The notes under the pieces were generated by a model. That model searched no databases, was not told the origin of the DNA, and saw only the letters and a list, made by a program, of their open reading frames with translations. Shown here in pieces: positions 26,649 through 35,526 of a stretch of DNA of 64,000 nt. The position numbers and the translations under genes are program-made. Source of the DNA: Flagellimonas marinaquae (GTDB lineage: Bacteria; Bacteroidota; Bacteroidia; Flavobacteriales; Flavobacteriaceae); contig NZ_CP092415.1 of the NCBI RefSeq assembly GCF_023716465.1, positions 3,635,501-3,699,500 of the forward strand, in the 5' to 3' direction. Position 1 is the first letter of the stretch, and the number at the start of each line of letters is the position of its first letter.

Positions 26649-28073
26649 ATGGAGTGTATTAGTGTGTTCGATATGCTAAAAATAGGCGTGGGACCTTCCA
26701 GCTCCCACACACTTGGCCCATGGCGTGCAGCCGAAAGGTGGATCGCCGAACTTGAAGAACAAAATGTCTTTGACAACGTCCAACATATAAAAGTGCATCT
26801 TTATGGCTCACTATGCCTAACAGGAAAGGGACATGCCACCGACATTGCCGTGGTCATGGGACTATTGGGAACCGACCCAGAAACTGTGGATATTGACAGT
26901 ATTGCAGGAAGTATTGACAGAATAAAAGCAGAAAACCAATTAAGTTTTGGCGGAAAAAGAACAATTCCCTTTAGCTTTCAGAACGATATTCTCTTTAAAA
27001 AAGAGTTTTTGCCATTCCATGCCAACGGAATGTTGTTCGAAGCAACATTGAACACCGGAGATGTAATTTCCGAAACCTATTATTCCATTGGTGGCGGTTT
27101 TGTGGTAAAGGAAGAGCGAACCCATGCCAAGGAAAACAAAGAGACCTTTAAAGCATTCCCCCACCCAGTAAAAACCGGCAACGAACTTCTTGAACACTGT
27201 AGTTTACAAAACAAATCCATTTCAATGATCGTGATGGAAAACGAACTTTCATTGCGAACGGAACCCGAAATTGACGAAGGTATTGCGCGAATCTGGAATA
27301 CCATGCTGGAATGTATGTATGTAGGTTGCCATACCGAAGGAAAGCTTCCGGGCGGATTGAACGTTAAGCGGCGTGCTTTCGAGATTCATCAAAAGTTAAA
27401 GGGCGATGTACCCTACTCCAACCCGCAGGAGTGGTTGGAGAGCATACGGGATACCGAAGTGAAATTCCGACAGATCATAAAATGGGTAAGCTGCTTTGCT
27501 CTGAGCGTAAACGAAGTGAATGCTTCGCTCGGACGAGTGGTCACTGCCCCAACCAATGGCAGTGCAGGTGTTATTCCTGCCGTTTTAATGTACTACATGG
27601 TTATCGAGAACCACGACGCCGACTTTGACGATGTTAAGCAATTTTTGTTGGTTGCGAGCGAAGTGGGCAGTATTTTTAAAAAAGGTGCCACAATTTCCGC
27701 GGCTATGGGCGGTTGCCAAGCCGAGATCGGAGTTTCTTCCGCTATGGCCGCAGCTGGTTTAACCGAATTGATGGGCGGTTCCCCGGAACAAGTATTGATC
27801 GCTGCCGAAATCGCCATGGAGCATCATTTAGGGCTTACCTGTGACCCCATTGGCGGCTTGGTCCAAGTTCCTTGTATAGAACGCAATGCAATGGGGGCCA
27901 TTAAAGCCATAAATGCGGCGGAGTTGGCTTTGGACACCGACCCAAAAGATTGTAAAGTACCTTTGGACAAAGTAGTGAATACCATGTGGGAAACCGCAAA
28001 AGATATGAGTTCCAAGTACAAGGAAACCTCGGAAGGTGGTCTCGCTGTGGGTGTGTTTTTGAGCGACTGCTAG
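26649..28073 (+). CDS. sdaA: L-serine ammonia-lyase (iron-sulfur type)
   Basis: The 474-aa single-chain enzyme has the N-terminal beta domain [21 protein letters not shown] and the C-terminal alpha domain with [14 protein letters not shown]. The cluster cysteines include those in MGGCQAEIG and [14 protein letters not shown]. It deaminates serine to pyruvate and ammonia with a 4Fe-4S cluster. Its stop codon interlocks with that of the convergent next gene (CTAG). Confidence 0.96.
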   Translation: MECISVFDMLKIGVGPSSSHTLGPWRAAERWIAELEEQNVFDNVQHIKVHLYGSLCLTGKGHATDIAVVMGLLGTDPETVDIDSIAGSIDRIKAENQLSFGGKRTIPFSFQNDILFKKEFLPFHANGMLFEATLNTGDVISETYYSIGGGFVVKEERTHAKENKETFKAFPHPVKTGNELLEHCSLQNKSISMIVMENELSLRTEPEIDEGIARIWNTMLECMYVGCHTEGKLPGGLNVKRRAFEIHQKLKGDVPYSNPQEWLESIRDTEVKFRQIIKWVSCFALSVNEVNASLGRVVTAPTNGSAGVIPAVLMYYMVIENHDADFDDVKQFLLVASEVGSIFKKGATISAAMGGCQAEIGVSSAMAAAGLTELMGGSPEQVLIAAEIAMEHHLGLTCDPIGGLVQVPCIERNAMGAIKAINAAELALDTDPKDCKVPLDKVVNTMWETAKDMSSKYKETSEGGLAVGVFLSDC

Positions 28074-28549
28074 TCCATACAGCCTTCCTTGCCCCTGGTA
28101 TCAATAAGGTAAATAATCTTCCATTCGCCATCAAAATTGATCAATTGGAAAGAATTAATTCCGCAATGACTAAACTCCCCGTTCAACCAAAACTCATAGC
28201 CCACCCAGGCGTTGGCCATGGTCCTGTCCACCTGAATGGAGAAAGAAGTAAGTTTCTCCTCAAACTTCATCGTGTCCGGAATACCCACTATCGATTTTAG
28301 AAAATTTGAAAATTCCTCCGTTCTGAACAGAGTCTTCCCATCAGGATTCCTACCCGTGGTCTGCAAAACAACATTATTCGCCACGGTACTTTTTATAATC
28401 GTAGAATCCTGTTTGTGGAATCCATCAAAAAAAGTTTCGATAACCTGTTTTACCTCGGCTTTGGTTTCTTCGCTAGATGGGTTTGGACCTTGGGCGTTTC
28501 CAAATAACACTACCGCAAAAAAAATCACGGTACTAAACAGTTTTCTCAT
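28070..28549 (-). CDS. Exported NTF2/SnoaL-like protein
   Basis: The 159-aa protein has a signal peptide (FFAVVLFGNAQG) and a cone-shaped NTF2-like domain (VIETFFDGFHKQDSTII, WVGYEFWLNG, LINFDGEWKIIYLIDTRG). Such proteins in Bacteroidota are mostly uncharacterised; no catalytic dyad could be assigned. Start at 28549 fits the signal peptide. Confidence 0.78.
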   Translation of the reverse strand: MRKLFSTVIFFAVVLFGNAQGPNPSSEETKAEVKQVIETFFDGFHKQDSTIIKSTVANNVVLQTTGRNPDGKTLFRTEEFSNFLKSIVGIPDTMKFEEKLTSFSIQVDRTMANAWVGYEFWLNGEFSHCGINSFQLINFDGEWKIIYLIDTRGKEGCMD

Positions 28550-28619
28550 TTTATTAGTTTTTTGATTACCTCCTAAATTAAACAAATCTGCTTACTTTTA
28601 ACCATCAAAAATAATTTCG

Positions 28620-29438
28620 ATGTCTACAGCTAAAAAAGAATACAAGAGGGTAACGGTAAAATCGTTGGTGGAAATGAAAAAGCATGGAGAAAAAATAAGC
28701 ATGCTTACCTCCTACGACTATTCAATGGCAAAGATTGTGGATGGTGCCAATGTGGATGCTATTTTGGTAGGCGATTCCGCCAGTAATGTTATGGCGGGAC
28801 ACGAGACTACCTTGCCCATAACCTTGGATCAAATGATCTATCATGCCACCTCTGTTGTAAGAGCGGCAAAAAGGGCATTGGTCGTGGTGGACATCCCTTT
28901 TGGCAGTTACCAAGGTGACTCCAAAGAGGCATTACGTTCCGCTATCCGAATTATGAAGGAAAGTGGGGCCCACGCCGTAAAGGTGGAAGGTGGTGAAGAA
29001 ATAAAGATATCCATTAGCCGAATTCTTGAGGCGGGCATCCCTGTAATGGGGCACTTGGGACTTACCCCACAATCCATCTATAAATTTGGAACCTACACGG
29101 TACGCGCCAAAGAAGAAGAAGAGGCCGAAAAATTAAAGTCCGATGCCAAATTATTGGAAGAACTGGGCTGTTTTGCCATTGTTTTGGAAAAAATACCTGC
29201 AAAATTGGCCAAAGAGGTGGCAGAAAGCGTCTCCATTCCCATAATCGGAATAGGTGCAGGGGGCGATGTAGATGGGCAGGTTCTGGTAGTGCACGATATG
29301 CTGGGAATGACGCATGAATTCAACCCAAGATTTTTACGAAGGTATTTAAACCTCTACGATGAAATGAGCAATGCCATTTCCCAATATGTGGATGATGTTA
29401 AAAGTCAGGATTTCCCGAATGAAGAAGAATCGTATTAA
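28620..29438 (+). CDS. panB: 3-methyl-2-oxobutanoate hydroxymethyltransferase PanB
   Basis: The 272-aa TIM-barrel enzyme has [40 protein letters not shown], the metal and substrate residues in [17 protein letters not shown], and [21 protein letters not shown]. It makes ketopantoate for pantothenate and CoA synthesis. A pseudouridine synthase gene follows 14 bp later. Confidence 0.96.
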   Translation: MSTAKKEYKRVTVKSLVEMKKHGEKISMLTSYDYSMAKIVDGANVDAILVGDSASNVMAGHETTLPITLDQMIYHATSVVRAAKRALVVVDIPFGSYQGDSKEALRSAIRIMKESGAHAVKVEGGEEIKISISRILEAGIPVMGHLGLTPQSIYKFGTYTVRAKEEEEAEKLKSDAKLLEELGCFAIVLEKIPAKLAKEVAESVSIPIIGIGAGGDVDGQVLVVHDMLGMTHEFNPRFLRRYLNLYDEMSNAISQYVDDVKSQDFPNEEESY

Positions 29439-29452
29439 ATTACAATTTACAA

Positions 29453-30163
29453 TTGTCAGTTAGCAATAAAGAGTATTCCGTCCCCTCCAACCTTCAAGTG
29501 CTTTTTGAAGACAATCATCTCATCGTTGTAAATAAACGTGTCGGGGATATCGTCCAGGGCGACAAAACCGGGGACGACCCTTTGAGCGAAGTCGTAAAAA
29601 AGTACATAAAAGCAAAATATAACAAACCTGGCAATGTGTATTTGGGTGTTGTGCACCGATTGGACAGGCCTACTTCTGGAATAGTTCTCTTTGCAAAAAC
29701 ATCGAAGGCTTTGCCCCGTTTAAATAAGATGTTTGCAGAGGGTGATACCAAAAAAATATATTGGGCGGTCGTTAAGGATGCACCTCCAAAAGAAAAAGAC
29801 ACGCTGACCCATTGGTTGGTCAGGAATCCAAAACAGAACAAATCCTATGCCCATAACAAGGAGGTGCCCAATAGCAAAAAAGCAATTTTAGAATATAAGG
29901 TTATTAAAAAATTGAATAGTTATTATTTATTGGAAATTGACCTTAAAACTGGCCGACACCACCAAATAAGGGCGCAATTGGCAGCTATCGGCTACACTAT
30001 TAAGGGCGATTTAAAATATGGCGCTGACCGCAGCAACAAAGATGGTGGAATCCATTTACATGCCAGAAGTTTGGCCATGTTGCACCCGGTAAAAAAAGAA
30101 CCGATTGCATTTTTGGCCCCACCACCGATCGATCCTGTTTGGAGCGCTTGCCTTAACGAGTAA
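29453..30163 (+). CDS. RluA family pseudouridine synthase
   Basis: The 236-aa catalytic domain has the RluA motif HRLDRPTSGIVLFAKT (catalytic Asp), IYWAVV, ILEYKVI, LKTGRHHQIRAQL and HLHARSLAMLHP. No N-terminal S4 domain is present. The target RNA cannot be told from sequence. No ATG lies near the conserved start, so TTG at 29453 is proposed. It follows panB by 14 bp and its 3' end overlaps the convergent gene by 11 bp. Confidence 0.88.
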   Translation: MSVSNKEYSVPSNLQVLFEDNHLIVVNKRVGDIVQGDKTGDDPLSEVVKKYIKAKYNKPGNVYLGVVHRLDRPTSGIVLFAKTSKALPRLNKMFAEGDTKKIYWAVVKDAPPKEKDTLTHWLVRNPKQNKSYAHNKEVPNSKKAILEYKVIKKLNSYYLLEIDLKTGRHHQIRAQLAAIGYTIKGDLKYGADRSNKDGGIHLHARSLAMLHPVKKEPIAFLAPPPIDPVWSACLNE

Positions 30164-31697
30164 GAGCCAAGGCTTTTTCCCTGATGACTTCGGAAACGGG
30201 TTTGTTGTGCAAATGACTTTCCAGCCAAGATAAAATGTCCAAATAGAGAAATGCCCTTTTCTCGTAAGGATGGTTCTCATATTTTTTAAGCTCGTTGTAC
30301 AATTTCTGAAACTCGCCTTTTAAATCGGTCGGATAGATGTCCCCAAGGTTTCGAAGAAACTTTATCATCTCCTTTTGAACTTCATGTAAATCGTTCATTT
30401 TCAACAAAAACTTGTACGTACTTTTAAGTTGTACTTCCAAATGATAATCCATACCGGCCTCATAATGCGCAACAAGGCTCAAGACCCTTGCAAAACACAT
30501 CAAATCCTCGCGCATTTTAAGTTGCTTGTTGGATATTATCTTTTTTAGATAGGCAATACAGTTCTTGTTATCTCCATTTCCAAAATACAAACACGCGATT
30601 TTATAATAGAGCAACATAATATGGTGCTCATCTATCTGTTGCCGATGTTTTTTGATACCATATTCTATAATATTGACCAAATAAATGCCTTTATCGAACG
30701 TGCCTTCCAAAAAATGAAGGTTCAATTTATTGGTATTGATGTACAAAAACGCAAGCGAGGCAATGTTGTCGTTCTTGGGGAACCTGTCATCACCTACCTG
30801 TTGTTCCAAACGCTCCAGCGTCTCCCTAAACTGTGATGCATATTTTACGAAGAAAAGAGATTCCAACAGATAATGGTTCCCTTTTAAAAAGAATACTGGG
30901 TTCAAGGATATCATATGATCGTTCTCATAGAAAAGGTCCACCCATTTGCTGGAATATTTATAGGCTGACAAAAAGTCCTGAATTAACAAACTGTACCATA
31001 AATGAGCTTTGTACAGCCATAATTTTTCCCGAAAACCCATTTTCTCAATTGTATAGTCCGGCATATGTGCATCAAAATACGTCTTGACCTTATTAAGATC
31101 CTCGTCACTTCTTGCATAGCCAACTTTCAACATCATTCCGTACAATTGTAAAGACAGGTTGGAAAGCTTACTGGTCAACACATTGAGCTCCGACAATTCC
31201 TTGGCTTCCACAGCAAGTTCGTCCGCTCTATCGGGAATACTTCGGGTAATGTATTGGGTCTCTATTACTTTTTCCAGCTCTACAATTTCGTATGCCACAT
31301 TTTTCTCCTCGTTTTCGATAGCAAAGCTTTTGGCTTTCTCTAAAATCTTCAAGCTTTGCTTGTACAGTCCCTTCTGGTATAGAATTGTAGCAAAATCCAA
31401 TTGTTCCCGAATTTGGATACGGACGTTCTGGTTTACCGGATTCAATCGCAGGCTCACCAATATTTGCTTGTACAAATGTGCCTTGAGGTTGGAGAGTTGT
31501 GATTTTTTGACAATGCCACTATCCAAAATCTGCTTTTCATCATACTTACGGAGTTTGTCCAAAAGATTGAACAATGCCAAAAATTTAGCATCGGCGTTTA
31601 CACCCAATCTCCCAACATACAGCTTAAATTGGCGTTTTTCGGATTTTGATAGCGACTTTACCAAAACGAACAAAGCATCCTTATGGGCATTTGTCAT
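30153..31697 (-). CDS. All-helical TPR-like protein of unknown function
   Basis: The 514-aa protein has no signal peptide and is predicted to be almost entirely helical. It starts SLSKSEKRQFKLYV and contains repeated helix pairs such as ILYQKGLYKQSLKILEKA typical of tetratricopeptide-like solenoids. It resembles a family widespread in Flavobacteriia annotated only as hypothetical. A cytoplasmic protein-protein interaction role is inferred. Confidence 0.75.
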   Translation of the reverse strand: MTNAHKDALFVLVKSLSKSEKRQFKLYVGRLGVNADAKFLALFNLLDKLRKYDEKQILDSGIVKKSQLSNLKAHLYKQILVSLRLNPVNQNVRIQIREQLDFATILYQKGLYKQSLKILEKAKSFAIENEEKNVAYEIVELEKVIETQYITRSIPDRADELAVEAKELSELNVLTSKLSNLSLQLYGMMLKVGYARSDEDLNKVKTYFDAHMPDYTIEKMGFREKLWLYKAHLWYSLLIQDFLSAYKYSSKWVDLFYENDHMISLNPVFFLKGNHYLLESLFFVKYASQFRETLERLEQQVGDDRFPKNDNIASLAFLYINTNKLNLHFLEGTFDKGIYLVNIIEYGIKKHRQQIDEHHIMLLYYKIACLYFGNGDNKNCIAYLKKIISNKQLKMREDLMCFARVLSLVAHYEAGMDYHLEVQLKSTYKFLLKMNDLHEVQKEMIKFLRNLGDIYPTDLKGEFQKLYNELKKYENHPYEKRAFLYLDILSWLESHLHNKPVSEVIREKALALTR

Positions 31698-31844
31698 CGT
31701 AAAAAATATTATTTACACAATTGATTATCAGCGTATTGAATCAACCTAAAAGCAGTTTAACGTTGTAACGGTTACGCAATTGCTTTTCGTCTTCAGCCCT
31801 CCTTCTCTATTTTCGTAAGTCATAGAAAAAAACAGGTTGATATA

Positions 31845-33017
31845 ATGGGTAAAGATAAGGTAGAAATTTTTGATACAACGCTACGGGATGGAGAACAGGT
31901 ACCAGGCTGTAAACTGGATACCGAACAAAAATTAATCATTGCCGAAAGACTGGATGAGCTTGGTGTTGATGTAATCGAAGCAGGGTTCCCCATATCTAGC
32001 CCAGGTGATTTTACATCTGTCAACGAAATTGCCAAATTGGTCAAAAATGCAACGGTCTGTGGATTGACCCGCGCGGTAAAAAAAGATATTGAAGTTGCCG
32101 CCGAAGCCATAAAAGATGCCAAAAGACCTAGAATTCATACTGGAATCGGAACTTCCGAATCCCATATTAAATATAAATTCAATTCCACACAAGATAAAAT
32201 TATTGAACGTGCCGTTGAGGCCGTTTCCTATGCGAGGTCTTTTGTGGAGGACGTTGAGTTTTATGCAGAAGATGCAGGTAGAACCGACAATGAGTTTTTG
32301 GCCCGAGTCTGCGAAGCGGTGATCAAAGCAGGGGCCACAGTGCTCAATATTCCAGACACCACGGGTTATTGCCTGCCCGAAGAGTACGGTGCAAAAATGA
32401 AGTACTTGAAGGAGAACGTAACCGGAATCGACAAAGCTATTCTATCTTGTCACTGCCACAACGACCTGGGATTGGCCACGGCCAACTCCATTGCGGGAGT
32501 TATCAATGGTGCCAGGCAAATCGAGTGTACCATAAACGGTATTGGGGAAAGAGCCGGGAACACTTCTTTGGAGGAAGTGGTAATGATCATGAGGCAACAT
32601 CCTTACTTAAATTTGGACACGGACATCAATAGCAAATTGCTTTGGGACACCAGTACCATGGTTTCACAAAAAATGGGTATGCCGGTTCAACCGAACAAAG
32701 CCATTGTGGGGTCCAATGCATTTGCGCATAGTTCTGGAATCCACCAAGACGGGGTGATCAAACAAAGAGAGACCTACGAGATCATAGATCCAAAAGATGT
32801 AGGAGTGAGCGAATCATCCATTGTGCTTACGGCACGTAGCGGGCGTGCTGCCCTCGCCTATCGAGCAAAAAATATTGGTTACGAACTCACCAAGCTTCAA
32901 TTGGATACGGTATATCAGAACTTTTTACAGTATGCCGATAGAAAAAAGGAAATTATGGACGAGGACATTCACGAAATTGTGGAAACCAGCAATATTGGAA
33001 TGAAGAGTTTAGCATAA
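31845..33017 (+). CDS. leuA: 2-isopropylmalate synthase, short form
   Basis: The 390-aa protein has the catalytic TIM barrel ([19 protein letters not shown], the metal-binding [27 protein letters not shown]) and the linker subdomain ([13 protein letters not shown]). It ends before the C-terminal LeuA dimer domain, which carries leucine feedback in the roughly 520-aa enzymes. It condenses 2-ketoisovalerate with acetyl-CoA. A homocitrate or related synthase is possible, but leuB follows 12 bp later. A weak -7 box TATTTTCG lies upstream at 31809-31816. Confidence 0.9.
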   Translation: MGKDKVEIFDTTLRDGEQVPGCKLDTEQKLIIAERLDELGVDVIEAGFPISSPGDFTSVNEIAKLVKNATVCGLTRAVKKDIEVAAEAIKDAKRPRIHTGIGTSESHIKYKFNSTQDKIIERAVEAVSYARSFVEDVEFYAEDAGRTDNEFLARVCEAVIKAGATVLNIPDTTGYCLPEEYGAKMKYLKENVTGIDKAILSCHCHNDLGLATANSIAGVINGARQIECTINGIGERAGNTSLEEVVMIMRQHPYLNLDTDINSKLLWDTSTMVSQKMGMPVQPNKAIVGSNAFAHSSGIHQDGVIKQRETYEIIDPKDVGVSESSIVLTARSGRAALAYRAKNIGYELTKLQLDTVYQNFLQYADRKKEIMDEDIHEIVETSNIGMKSLA

Positions 33018-33029
33018 CAACAATTGTAT

Positions 33030-34148
33030 ATGGCATTAAAAATAGCATTGCTCCCCGGAGATGGTATTGGACCGGAAGTTTTGGCCCAAACGGTGAAATG
33101 TTTGGAGGCGGTCGAAGAAAGATTCAATCAACATTTTCTTTTTAAAGAGGCACCGGTAGGCGCTATCGCCATAGACAAAAAAGGAGTTCCCCTACCCAAT
33201 AACACACTAAAATTGTGCAAAGAGGCAGATGCTGTACTTTTTGGTGCCATTGGCGACCCAAAGTACGATAATGACCCTGAGGCCAAGGTTCGTCCGGAAC
33301 AAGGTTTATTGCAATTACGCAAGGAACTTGAATTGTTTGCGAACATTAGGCCGGTTAATGCCTACCCAACTCTTTTGGACAGGTCGCCTTTAAAAAAAGA
33401 AGTAATCCAGGGAACGGATTTTGTAATCTACAGAGAGCTTACCGGAGGTATATATTTTGGCGAGAAAAAACTGAACGAGGAAGGCACTAAAGCATCCGAC
33501 CTTTGCGAATATACCGAAGAAGAAATAAGCCGAATTGCACATTTGGCCTTTAAAGCTGCGAAAGGCCGAAATAAGAAACTTACCTTGGTTGACAAGGCCA
33601 ACGTACTGGAGTCCTCGCGTTTATGGCGCAAAGTGGTGACCAAAATCGGCGAAAGTTATCCGGAGGTTACATTGGACTATTTATTTGTGGACAATGCGGC
33701 AATGCAGATTATATTGAATCCCAAACAGTTTGATGTTATCCTGACAGAAAATATGTTCGGGGATATTATTTCCGACGAAGGCAGTGTAATTGGTGGTTCT
33801 ATTGGGTTATTGGCATCCGCCTCCATAGGAGAGGAAAATGCATTGTTCGAGCCCATACATGGCTCCTACCCACAAGCCAAGGGCAAGGATATTGCCAACC
33901 CGATCGCATCTATACTCTCCGCAGCCATGCTTTTGGAGCATTTTGGCCTTAACGAAGAGGCTTTGGCCGTTAAAAAAGCAGTGGATAAATCACTGAAAAA
34001 AGGAATAGTCACCCCAGACTTAAAGAAGGATAGCCCATACGGCACCAATCACGTCGGGGACTTTATAGCGCATAGTATAGTCGACTTTGAGGACGACACC
34101 CTTATGAACGATGAAAATATAGATTTAGGCAAGTCGACCATTATATAG
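33030..34148 (+). CDS. leuB: 3-isopropylmalate dehydrogenase LeuB
   Basis: The 372-aa enzyme has IALLPGDGIGPEV, the substrate arginines in QGLLQLRKELELFANIRP, the conserved YRELTGGIYFGEK and, for metal and NAD+ binding, NMFGDIISDEGSVIGGSIGLL and EPIHGSYPQAKGKDIANP. It oxidises 3-isopropylmalate in leucine synthesis. ATG 33030 is chosen over an upstream TTG. leuCD are not in the window. Confidence 0.96.
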   Translation: MALKIALLPGDGIGPEVLAQTVKCLEAVEERFNQHFLFKEAPVGAIAIDKKGVPLPNNTLKLCKEADAVLFGAIGDPKYDNDPEAKVRPEQGLLQLRKELELFANIRPVNAYPTLLDRSPLKKEVIQGTDFVIYRELTGGIYFGEKKLNEEGTKASDLCEYTEEEISRIAHLAFKAAKGRNKKLTLVDKANVLESSRLWRKVVTKIGESYPEVTLDYLFVDNAAMQIILNPKQFDVILTENMFGDIISDEGSVIGGSIGLLASASIGEENALFEPIHGSYPQAKGKDIANPIASILSAAMLLEHFGLNEEALAVKKAVDKSLKKGIVTPDLKKDSPYGTNHVGDFIAHSIVDFEDDTLMNDENIDLGKSTII

Positions 34149-34149
34149 A

Positions 34150-35397
34150 TCAATTACCTAAATTAACATCTTCGGTATTGACCAGTTCCTGTATGGTCTT
34201 GTTGAACTCCTTTTTAAATTCAACAAACTTATCTCCAGTTGCCGGGCCGTTAAAACCTGTATGGATTTTCCTTACATCCCCATTTTTATCTATATAAATA
34301 GTTGTTGGGTAGGACAAAATGTGGTTTAACATAGGTAATTTTTCGTTCGCCTTTTGCTTATTGGATGTTCCGTATTGCGCCAATAAAATTGGATAAGGGA
34401 CCTCTTCCCTTTCTTTTAAGCGTTGAATCCCTTCAAATGCTTTTTCCTCGGTTTTAGCATACTCAAAAGCCAACCCAACAAATTGTACGTCCAGTTCTGG
34501 ATTGTTTTTTATATAATCCACATAAAGACGCGTCTCATCCAAACAATTGGGGCACCAAGTACCCATAATTTGCACCAAAACTGTCTTGTTTTTGAACATG
34601 GGGTCGTCCAAGGACACTTCTACCCCTTCTGTATTGGGAAAAGAAAAATTGAATCTATCGTAGCCTTCCCTCAAATAAGTTAAACTATTCGAGTCGGGCA
34701 GTTCAAAAGCTTCGTTTCTTGCTCCCATAAACTCCTGAACGGTATGTTCTCCAGAGTAAAATGTACCGTTTAGGGTGCTATCGGTCACTTGGGCCAAGAA
34801 CAAAAATACATGTGAACCATCAAAAGCGGATAGTTTTAGACTATCTCCCGTAACCACCCCATCCAAGTAACGGTAATCTCCCGTATTGGTCCTAAAGGTG
34901 CCCTTTACTTTGTTTCCATTTTGCATAAAAATACCCTTGGCAGGGTATTCCCCTTCGGTATTTACATTAAAATAGGTTTCCCAGATACCGGAAATGTTCA
35001 CTTGAGCGTCTTTTGCAGTTTTAAAGCGTTCGGAAAAACCATAAGTAGCTTTAAACGGCACACTCCTGCCTTTACTTTCTTCCAAAAATTGTCCCGTGAT
35101 CTGCTCATCAGTAAATGTTCCGGATATGTGACCCTCAAAAATGGGCATACGGATATCAATGGAATCACCATTAAATTCAAATTCATCAATGGTAATTACT
35201 TCTTCAGCATTAAAAACTTTCATAACGTAACCACTGTCCATGTTTTTGGACAAAGTAAACTCAAAAGGCAAGCGTTGCCCATTCGAAACTTCGATTTCGG
35301 CAAGCCATTGCCCCTCCTTAAGCTCTGGTGTTTTATTATTCTTGCAAGAGGCCAATAACAAAAAAAGTCCAGCCATTACCAAGGCTATCCTATTCAT
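34150..35397 (-). CDS. TlpA-like thioredoxin lipoprotein
   Basis: The 415-aa protein has a lipobox LLLASC near residue 17. A beta-rich N-terminal half (about 25-240) has GTF..QITG repeats, and the C-terminal TlpA/AhpC-like domain carries MGTWCPNCLDE and the cis-proline region SYPTTIYID. It is a periplasmic thiol oxidoreductase tethered to a membrane. Start at 35397 fits the signal peptide. It converges with leuB, 1 bp apart. Confidence 0.87.
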   Translation of the reverse strand: MNRIALVMAGLFLLLASCKNNKTPELKEGQWLAEIEVSNGQRLPFEFTLSKNMDSGYVMKVFNAEEVITIDEFEFNGDSIDIRMPIFEGHISGTFTDEQITGQFLEESKGRSVPFKATYGFSERFKTAKDAQVNISGIWETYFNVNTEGEYPAKGIFMQNGNKVKGTFRTNTGDYRYLDGVVTGDSLKLSAFDGSHVFLFLAQVTDSTLNGTFYSGEHTVQEFMGARNEAFELPDSNSLTYLREGYDRFNFSFPNTEGVEVSLDDPMFKNKTVLVQIMGTWCPNCLDETRLYVDYIKNNPELDVQFVGLAFEYAKTEEKAFEGIQRLKEREEVPYPILLAQYGTSNKQKANEKLPMLNHILSYPTTIYIDKNGDVRKIHTGFNGPATGDKFVEFKKEFNKTIQELVNTEDVNLGN

Positions 35398-35476
35398 ATA
35401 GTGAGAGATTTTTCTTAAATGTAGCAATTACATTTTAATTTGAAGAATCAGTTACGGTCTAAGGTCATTATAATCG

Positions 35477-35507
35477 TTGAATCTGTTGCTCTATTGTTAT
35501 ATATTTG
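35477..35507 (+). promoter_or_regulatory. pheT promoter
   Basis: TATATTTG at 35500-35507 is a perfect -7 box. TTG at 35477-35479 lies 20 bp upstream. The predicted leader is about 15 nt. Confidence 0.65.
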
Positions 35508-35526
35508 TGCCCTCTAAAAATGGGGT

